The notes under the pieces: model-generated | Told to the model about the DNA's origin: nothing | The model's database searches: none | Seen by the model: the letters and a program-made list of their open reading frames with translations, nothing else | In this document: piece by piece, positions 48,794-53,305 of the stretch | Layout of the letters: the number at the start of each line of letters is the position of its first letter | How positions within the stretch are numbered: the stretch's first letter is position 1 | Program-made: the position numbers and the translations under genes | Source of the DNA: TM7 phylum sp. oral taxon 352 | Lineage (GTDB): Bacteria > Patescibacteriota > Saccharimonadia > Saccharimonadales > Saccharimonadaceae | Reading direction: 5' to 3' | Length of the DNA: 53,305 nt | Assembly: GCA_007845355.1 (NCBI GenBank) | Contig: SDRQ01000004.1 | Location: 1 to 53,305 of the forward strand

Positions 48794-51250
48794 TTAAGAT
48801 AGTCTTGTTTTTTGGCGATAAACTTTTATAGCTATTGTTACTACACTGACTGCAACCATTCCAACAGCCGCAGCAATACCAAACCACGACGATCCATTCT
48901 TGCCTTCATTATTATCCTCAGACTTCCCCTGAGCTTCCCTCAACTTCACCTCATTCACACCACCATTCTCCTGAAGTTTTACGTCTTTACCACCAGAATC
49001 CATGGTAGCTATTTTCTTTTTGTCGCCACCGTTTACTTTATTATTCGAAGCCACATTGACAGATTTACGATTTGTATTTTCTTTTTTACTATCATCTTTC
49101 TTTGCTTGGTTCTTTTCATACTCTAACATCTGATAATATCCATATTCTTCCAAATATCCTGGATCAGAGTCACAAGCATCACCAATTCCATCCTTGTCGT
49201 AATCAGCTTGATCTGGATTTGCTACATCTGGACAATTATCAAATTCCCGTTCATGCTCATCGCCGTCATCACTAACCGTCAAAGTCGTCGTCGCTACGTT
49301 CGTCAGTCCAGAACTATCGGTCACTCTAAGCGTTAGCAACCCAGAAAATTCCTTAGTAAACGTATAATTGACAAAAGGCTTATCCGTCGTCACGTCATAC
49401 ACGCCGTCTTGATCGACATCCCATTCATATTTCACGATTTTACCATTTGCCGAATAAGAACCAGCGCCATCCAATTCTAATGTGTCGCCAATTTTCGCCA
49501 CATATTGACGATTTATCCAGGCATTCGGTTTGTTTGTCACATTTTCAACCGACGCATTAACTTGATCAACGAGCTTATCATTATCGTCAGCTTGTAAATA
49601 TGCGCCGCCCGTTCTTTCAGTCAAAGACATCACAGATGCCATCGCATCATGTCCAGAAGTATCAATAATATATATTTGAGCCGGATCAACAGCATAAGCA
49701 GCATCAACGATAGATTGTTCGGTTAGCTCAGTGACTGGTTCTGGATCTTTAGCCGGAGCGTCACCAATCACAATCATAATCTTTTTTACTCCCGCTCGCC
49801 ACTGTAGATTCAGCCCCGCCTTAATGCCAGAATAAACAGATTCTTCATCATCGCCGCCATTACCGAGTTGAATAGAATTGACAGCCTTGTTAAACACCTC
49901 GGCACTACTCGTAAAATCTGTCTCAATTTTGGACGGATAGTCTCCCGAGCTTCCGCCACAACACGGATGATCTTGATAAGTAACCAGTGCAAATCTAGCA
50001 CTCTTGGTTTTCGAACTGATCGACTCAACTATATTTCGAATGTTATTTCTAACAGCACTAATTGAACTACCCATCGAACCAGTCGTGTCAATAACAAATA
50101 CAACATCAATATCGCCATTAGTTTTCGTTATTGGTTTAACTAAATTGGGCAGTGGTACTTTTTCGCGAAGCGCTGACATATAATTGCTATGTCCAAAGAG
50201 GTTCGGATGATACCACGAACTCATATTGAACGCATTTGGCTCAAGGAATTCATGAATCCAACGGTCGTGATTCTTCTTAAATATTGAGGCGTCTGGCTCA
50301 TGTCCAGAAAACCGCTTTGGCAAACTATCAATAAAAATCACTTTCTCTTTACCGAGGCTTTTATTATATTCCTCAACCACCTTTTTCTGACGTGAATTAC
50401 CCTCCAGCCCCAACTTGCGCACTTCACTAGCAACCGAAAAATCGGATAGCTTCTCGCCATTATCAAGTGCTAGTAGCGGGTATCCTAAGAGAACTATTTT
50501 CGCGTCTGGACGTAAACGAGAATTAAGCGATGATAAAATGGTTTTCGTTCTATCTTCTAATTTATCCAGCAAATTCCTGGCGTCATTTATCTTTGTTTTG
50601 CAATCTGAAGCAGATCTTATCACAGCAGTAAAACAAGACTTAACAATGCCGTCAAAACCCAAATCATTTCCACCAATCGTCATCATTACCATATCCGTGC
50701 TGCGATCCACGATATCAAGTTGTCGTCGAATCGTATAATTACATCTTATATTGACTCTTTTCTGATTTTTTCCGCGCTTAGAGCCAATCGCACTACTTAT
50801 GATCCTATAAGCAACTTTTAAGTCGTTATTCGGTTTAATATTGCAGATATCCCTGTCTTCTGCGTATTTAATAATCTGTTCATTCGTTGCTAGCTTGCTC
50901 GGATCATCACTAATCGTTTTTACGACACTACCCGCACTCTTATCCTCCAAGAAGTCATTAATTTTAGCTCCAGAACAGGCGCGATTTATAAGCGTTACTG
51001 ACAGCCCGTTATTACTTAGCCATCTTTTATACATTTCCGCCCAGTTATTACTGTTACGATGACAGATGTTAGGACCATATTCATACCCATCAGCACCATT
51101 TCCGGCCGAATAAGAATCACCCAGTAATGTAATCGTAAGTTTCTTTCCTGCGTAATTATAAGAAACAACTTCGCCTTGGGCCGACTGTTGTATAAAAAGG
51201 CCAAAAATAATAGCTACAAAGAAAGATAATATAATAACTCTAATTTTCAT
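48794..51250 (-). CDS. large surface protein: SGNH hydrolase, VWA, PKD, TSP3 repeat, C-terminal anchor
   Basis: 818 residues. Signal peptide at 1-26 (VIILSFFVAIIFGLFIQQSAQG). SGNH/GDSL esterase domain ~35-360: block I LLGDSYSAGNG (Ser46), RACSGAK, TIGGND, and SWYHPNLFGH for block V. VWA domain ~380-570 with MIDAS VFVIDTTGSMG. PKD domain ~590-665 (WDVDQDGVYDVTT). Thrombospondin-3 calcium motif (DNCPDVANPDQADYDKDGIG). Then a Lys/Asn-rich linker and a C-terminal membrane helix (SSWFGIAAAVGMVAVSVVTIAI). It begins 1 bp after a small membrane protein gene, so they are co-expressed. Enzymatic plus adhesive domains suggest contact with a host surface (inference). Confidence 0.88.
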   Translation of the reverse strand: MKIRVIILSFFVAIIFGLFIQQSAQGEVVSYNYAGKKLTITLLGDSYSAGNGADGYEYGPNICHRNSNNWAEMYKRWLSNNGLSVTLINRACSGAKINDFLEDKSAGSVVKTISDDPSKLATNEQIIKYAEDRDICNIKPNNDLKVAYRIISSAIGSKRGKNQKRVNIRCNYTIRRQLDIVDRSTDMVMMTIGGNDLGFDGIVKSCFTAVIRSASDCKTKINDARNLLDKLEDRTKTILSSLNSRLRPDAKIVLLGYPLLALDNGEKLSDFSVASEVRKLGLEGNSRQKKVVEEYNKSLGKEKVIFIDSLPKRFSGHEPDASIFKKNHDRWIHEFLEPNAFNMSSWYHPNLFGHSNYMSALREKVPLPNLVKPITKTNGDIDVVFVIDTTGSMGSSISAVRNNIRNIVESISSKTKSARFALVTYQDHPCCGGSSGDYPSKIETDFTSSAEVFNKAVNSIQLGNGGDDEESVYSGIKAGLNLQWRAGVKKIMIVIGDAPAKDPEPVTELTEQSIVDAAYAVDPAQIYIIDTSGHDAMASVMSLTERTGGAYLQADDNDKLVDQVNASVENVTNKPNAWINRQYVAKIGDTLELDGAGSYSANGKIVKYEWDVDQDGVYDVTTDKPFVNYTFTKEFSGLLTLRVTDSSGLTNVATTTLTVSDDGDEHEREFDNCPDVANPDQADYDKDGIGDACDSDPGYLEEYGYYQMLEYEKNQAKKDDSKKENTNRKSVNVASNNKVNGGDKKKIATMDSGGKDVKLQENGGVNEVKLREAQGKSEDNNEGKNGSSWFGIAAAVGMVAVSVVTIAIKVYRQKTRLS

Positions 51251-51251
51251 A

Positions 51252-51740
51252 TTAGTTGCCCAAGCCTTCTACTGATATATATACTACTTTTTCGTCACCT
51301 ATTCCCACGCTGACCTGATATTTCCTACCCTCTATATCCTTATATCCTACAAAATATTCCACCCCAGATCTCTCTTTGTCTAGCTTCCAGCCAGAATCTT
51401 CAGCGTATCGTTGCAGTCTATTTAACAAATCACTCGCCGACTCATTCTGGGGCATCTCATAATATCTATCAATTGACGGATATGTGCTCTTTTTTAAAAA
51501 TCCACGTTCTGTAGGTATGCGATGTCTTTCGCGTGACGATTTCAGCTTTAAGCCCAAAACGCCCTTTTCAGCCATTGGATCTCGTGCCATATTCCACGCT
51601 TCCACATACGCCGGCAGCCAAGTTAAAAAATTGACTAGCCACAAACCAGCCAAAATTCCTACCAAAATTATAAATCGTCGTAGCCAGCGCCTAGCTTTAG
51701 AGTTCTTAACCGGTGATGTCGTTGCTTGTTTTTTGCCCAT
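51252..51740 (-). CDS. membrane protein paired with the SGNH/VWA protein
   Basis: 162 residues; not recognised. Basic N-terminus (KNSKARRWLRR), one membrane helix (FIILVGILAGLWLVNFLTWL), then an outside domain of ~120 residues (SASDLLNRLQRYAEDSGWKLDKER, VEYFVGYKDIEGRKYQVSVGI). AGGAG lies 5 nt before the ATG. The next gene starts 1 bp after its stop, so it probably assists or anchors the large surface protein. Confidence 0.65.
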   Translation of the reverse strand: MGKKQATTSPVKNSKARRWLRRFIILVGILAGLWLVNFLTWLPAYVEAWNMARDPMAEKGVLGLKLKSSRERHRIPTERGFLKKSTYPSIDRYYEMPQNESASDLLNRLQRYAEDSGWKLDKERSGVEYFVGYKDIEGRKYQVSVGIGDEKVVYISVEGLGN

Positions 51741-51802
51741 GGCGGCTCCTAGTTAAGTTTGTCTGGTTTTATTAAAGCACAAAAAGCCGAAGAATACGAT
51801 AA

Positions 51803-52801
51803 CTATTTTCCCAAATGTCGCTTTGCTTTAATCGTCACTCGACGACCACGCGGTGTACGCTCAATAAATCCAATTTGTAGCAAATATGGTTCATAAAAAT
51901 CCTCAATTGTCGTCGCCTCGTCACCAGTCAACGCCGCAATTGTTGTTAGACCAACAGGATTATCACCATAATTTTCCAGAATCGATTGCAATAAATTACG
52001 ATCAGCCGGATCCAAGCCCAACTCATCCACTTCCAGCATTTCCAAAGCATTGGTTGTAGTTTTTACATCAATTATTCCGTCGCCATTAACGTCGGCGTAG
52101 TCACGAACTCGCTTAAGAAGCCTGTTGGCAATACGTGGCGTCAAGCGCGCTCGCGTTGACAATAAATCCGCCGCTTCACTTCGAATTGACGATTCCAAAA
52201 TCTTCGCACTACGCGTCACAATTTTCGCAATATCCTCTGGCGTGTAAAATTCCAAGCGGTAAATATGCCCGAACCTATCACGCAAAGGTGCCGCCAAACT
52301 TCCAGTGCGCGTCGTCGCGCCAATCACTGTAAATCGCGGCAAATCTAATCGAATTGATCGCGCTGCCGGACCTTTTCCAATCACAATATCCAGCTTAAAA
52401 TCTTCCATTGCAGAATATAAAATCTCTTCTACAGACCGACCCAACCGATGAATCTCATCGATAAACAGAATATCGCCGTCCGACAAATTAGTCAGAATTG
52501 ACGCCAAATCACCCGCTTTTTCAATAGCCGGACCGCTAGTAATCCGCAAATTCGTGCCCATTTCATTAGCAATCACCGTCGCCATAGTTGTTTTACCAAG
52601 CCCCGGCGGACCATACAACAATACGTGATCCAACGGTTCGCCGCGCTTTTTAGCCGCATCAATCGCCAAGCGCAAATTACGTTTTAATCTTTCCTGACCA
52701 ACATACTCAGCAAAACTCTGCGGACGCAGACTCACCTCAATTCGCTGCTCTTCAGAATCTTCATCATGCGAACTTGTATCAACTATTCTTTCAATTGCCA
52801 T
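51803..52801 (-). CDS. ruvB: Holliday junction branch-migration ATPase RuvB
   Basis: AAA+ motor that drives branch migration with RuvA. Walker [15 protein letters not shown], Walker [17 protein letters not shown], sensor 1 VIGATTRTG, arginine finger region [15 protein letters not shown]-terminal winged helix ending [16 protein letters not shown]. 332 residues, complete. TATAAT ends 6 nt before the ATG. Confidence 0.98.
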   Translation of the reverse strand: MAIERIVDTSSHDEDSEEQRIEVSLRPQSFAEYVGQERLKRNLRLAIDAAKKRGEPLDHVLLYGPPGLGKTTMATVIANEMGTNLRITSGPAIEKAGDLASILTNLSDGDILFIDEIHRLGRSVEEILYSAMEDFKLDIVIGKGPAARSIRLDLPRFTVIGATTRTGSLAAPLRDRFGHIYRLEFYTPEDIAKIVTRSAKILESSIRSEAADLLSTRARLTPRIANRLLKRVRDYADVNGDGIIDVKTTTNALEMLEVDELGLDPADRNLLQSILENYGDNPVGLTTIAALTGDEATTIEDFYEPYLLQIGFIERTPRGRRVTIKAKRHLGK

Positions 52802-52807
52802 ACACTA

Positions 52808-52813
52808 ATTATA
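52808..52813 (-). promoter_or_regulatory. -10 box of ruvB, leaderless
   Basis: TATAAT on the minus strand, 6 nt before the ATG at 52801. Confidence 0.7.
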
Positions 52814-52823
52814 TCATTTGTAG

Positions 52824-52829
52824 TACAAT
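52824..52829 (+). promoter_or_regulatory. -10 box of the rod-shaped RNA
   Basis: TACAAT; expected start near 52835, exactly at the base of the long hairpin. Confidence 0.55.
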
Positions 52830-52834
52830 AGGGG

Positions 52835-52953
52835 TGTCTACATCTAGAACCGGGCGTTTTGAGCGCATTGTTTACGTGCATAATGGGCAGCCGTTATCGA
52901 GCGTAAACTTGCGTTCTAGGTGTAGACAGCCAAATTTAACGGCTGTCCTTTTT
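52835..52953 (+). ncRNA. candidate 6S-like rod RNA with terminator
   Basis: Outer 16-bp stem 52835-52850/52913-52928 (TGTCTACATCTAGAAC/GTTCTAGGTGTAGACA, one wobble). A large asymmetric bubble follows (about 19 nt on the 5' side, 4 nt on the 3' side), then inner stem GTTTACG/CGTAAAC (52870-52876/52902-52908) and apical stem ATAATGG/CCGTTAT around a GCAG loop. A terminator (GACAGCC/GGCTGTC, TTTTT) overlaps the 3' strand of the outer stem. The rod with a central bubble resembles 6S RNA, though it is shorter (~120 nt). Alternatively it is an attenuator for the DUF4352 gene. Confidence 0.55.
52925..52953 (+). terminator. terminator of the rod-shaped RNA
   Basis: GACAGCC-AAATTTAAC-GGCTGTC followed by CTTTTT. 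Its left arm shares GACA with the outer stem of the preceding RNA. Confidence 0.75.
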
Positions 52954-52983
52954 GTTGGGCGGCACATCTCATAGGAGGGGATG

Positions 52984-53305
52984 ATGAACACAAGCGAGAA
53001 AAAACCAATTTTTAAGAAGGTGTGGTTTTGGGTAATTATTGTTATTATTGTGATTGGAGTATCTAGCGCATCGCAACAGAACAAAGCCACTGTCGTCAAT
53101 ACAAACAATAATAACGCTACTTCGGAAAATAAACCAACCGAAAAAACTACTTTCAAAGTTGGTGAAACTATCGCTTTCGACGGCAAGGAGGTGACTGTTA
53201 AATCAATTGATCGCGACTGGAAATCAGATAACCAGTTTATTAAGGCTAATGACGGAAAAGAATTCGTTAAAGTGAATGTGTCAATTGTCAACAAATCAGA
53301 TAGCG
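52984..53305 (+). CDS. DUF4352-like exported protein, N-terminal part
   Basis: Runs off the right edge; 107 residues seen. Short cytoplasmic start (MNTSEKKPIFKK), membrane helix (VWFWVIIVIIVIGVSSAS), Asn/Thr linker, then FKVGETIAFDGKEVTVKSI and GKEFVKVNVSIVNKSD, the pattern of the DUF4352 immunoglobulin-like domain found in lipoproteins and telomere-like surface proteins. No lipobox Cys, so it is a signal anchor rather than a lipoprotein. GGAGG (52974-52978) is 5 nt from this ATG and only 2 nt from the ATG at 52981, which decides the start. Confidence 0.75.
   Translation, partial: MNTSEKKPIFKKVWFWVIIVIIVIGVSSASQQNKATVVNTNNNNATSENKPTEKTTFKVGETIAFDGKEVTVKSIDRDWKSDNQFIKANDGKEFVKVNVSIVNKSDS

Noticed and set aside
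52872-53294. 140-codon minus-strand frame at the right edge
   Set aside because: It is the shadow of the plus-strand DUF4352 gene, which has a good ribosome site and a clear domain.
1-53305. Recoded UGA (genetic code 25)
   Set aside because: TGA ends the acetyltransferase, tsaE/tsaB overlap and other frames at expected positions; conserved proteins read through without in-frame TGA.

Overview
The window looks like part of a Patescibacteria (CPR) chromosome, most likely Saccharibacteria (TM7). This is inferred from gene content and style rather than from a 16S gene. Genes are small and tightly packed, often with 1-13 bp overlaps. There is a short TsaB, a MurT/GatD pair, a type IV pilus locus, glycolysis genes and no visible amino-acid biosynthesis. 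TGA is used as a stop, so this is standard code 11 and not the recoded Gracilibacteria/Absconditabacteria.

Layout. 0-0.6 kb: the end of a G5/3D surface hydrolase-like protein and the first third of rsmA, which is joined head-on to a 3'-truncated uvrD/pcrA (possible rearrangement or assembly chimera). 0.6-7.1 kb (minus strand): pyk-pgk-tpiA, an acidic membrane protein and the helicase. 7.2-15.3 kb: small membrane proteins, a Nudix protein, an acetyltransferase, a 7TM histidine kinase, a methyltransferase, a lone receiver, folD and a cluster of tRNAs (Glu, His, Lys, Arg-UCU, Gly). 15.3-20 kb: a glucan phosphorylase, a MurA carrying an N-terminal XRE DNA-binding domain, and glyA. 20-24 kb: major pilin, three minor pilins and a minor-pilin-like protein ending in a seven-repeat RCC1 propeller. 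24-31.7 kb: murB, tRNA-Arg, a membrane ClpC-like AAA+ protein, murT-gatD and a GT39-like glycosyltransferase. 31.7-35.8 kb: a small integrated element with a structured RNA, orphan genes, an array of four hairpins and a large serine recombinase whose 3' end runs through tRNA-Pro. 35.9-39.5 kb: gpmA-nudix-rny and tsaB-tsaE. 39.6-45.8 kb: pilB-pilC-pilM-pilN-pilO plus two accessory genes. 45.7-53.3 kb: recX, recA, a pseudopilin, a PH-domain protein, a large SGNH/VWA/PKD surface protein with its partner, ruvB, a rod-shaped RNA with a terminator, and a partial DUF4352 protein.

How it fits together. Two loci supply a type IV pilus (machinery at 40-45 kb, pilins and a probable tip protein at 20-24 kb and 47.5 kb). 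Peptidoglycan synthesis and amidation (murA, murB, murT, gatD) and lower glycolysis are well represented. RecA, RecX, RuvB and UvrD provide recombination and repair. Surface proteins (RCC1 pilin, SGNH/VWA protein) are natural candidates for contact with a host bacterium.

A repeated regulatory design stands out. At least 16 genes have a TATAAT-like box ending only 6-8 nt before the start codon, so their mRNAs should be leaderless. Genes inside operons instead carry Shine-Dalgarno sequences or stop/start overlaps. The most unusual elements are the four-hairpin array at 32990-33114, the pseudoknotted RNA at 31931-32073, the 6S-like RNA at 52835-52953, the XRE-MurA fusion with a dyad over its own promoter, and the RCC1 pilin.
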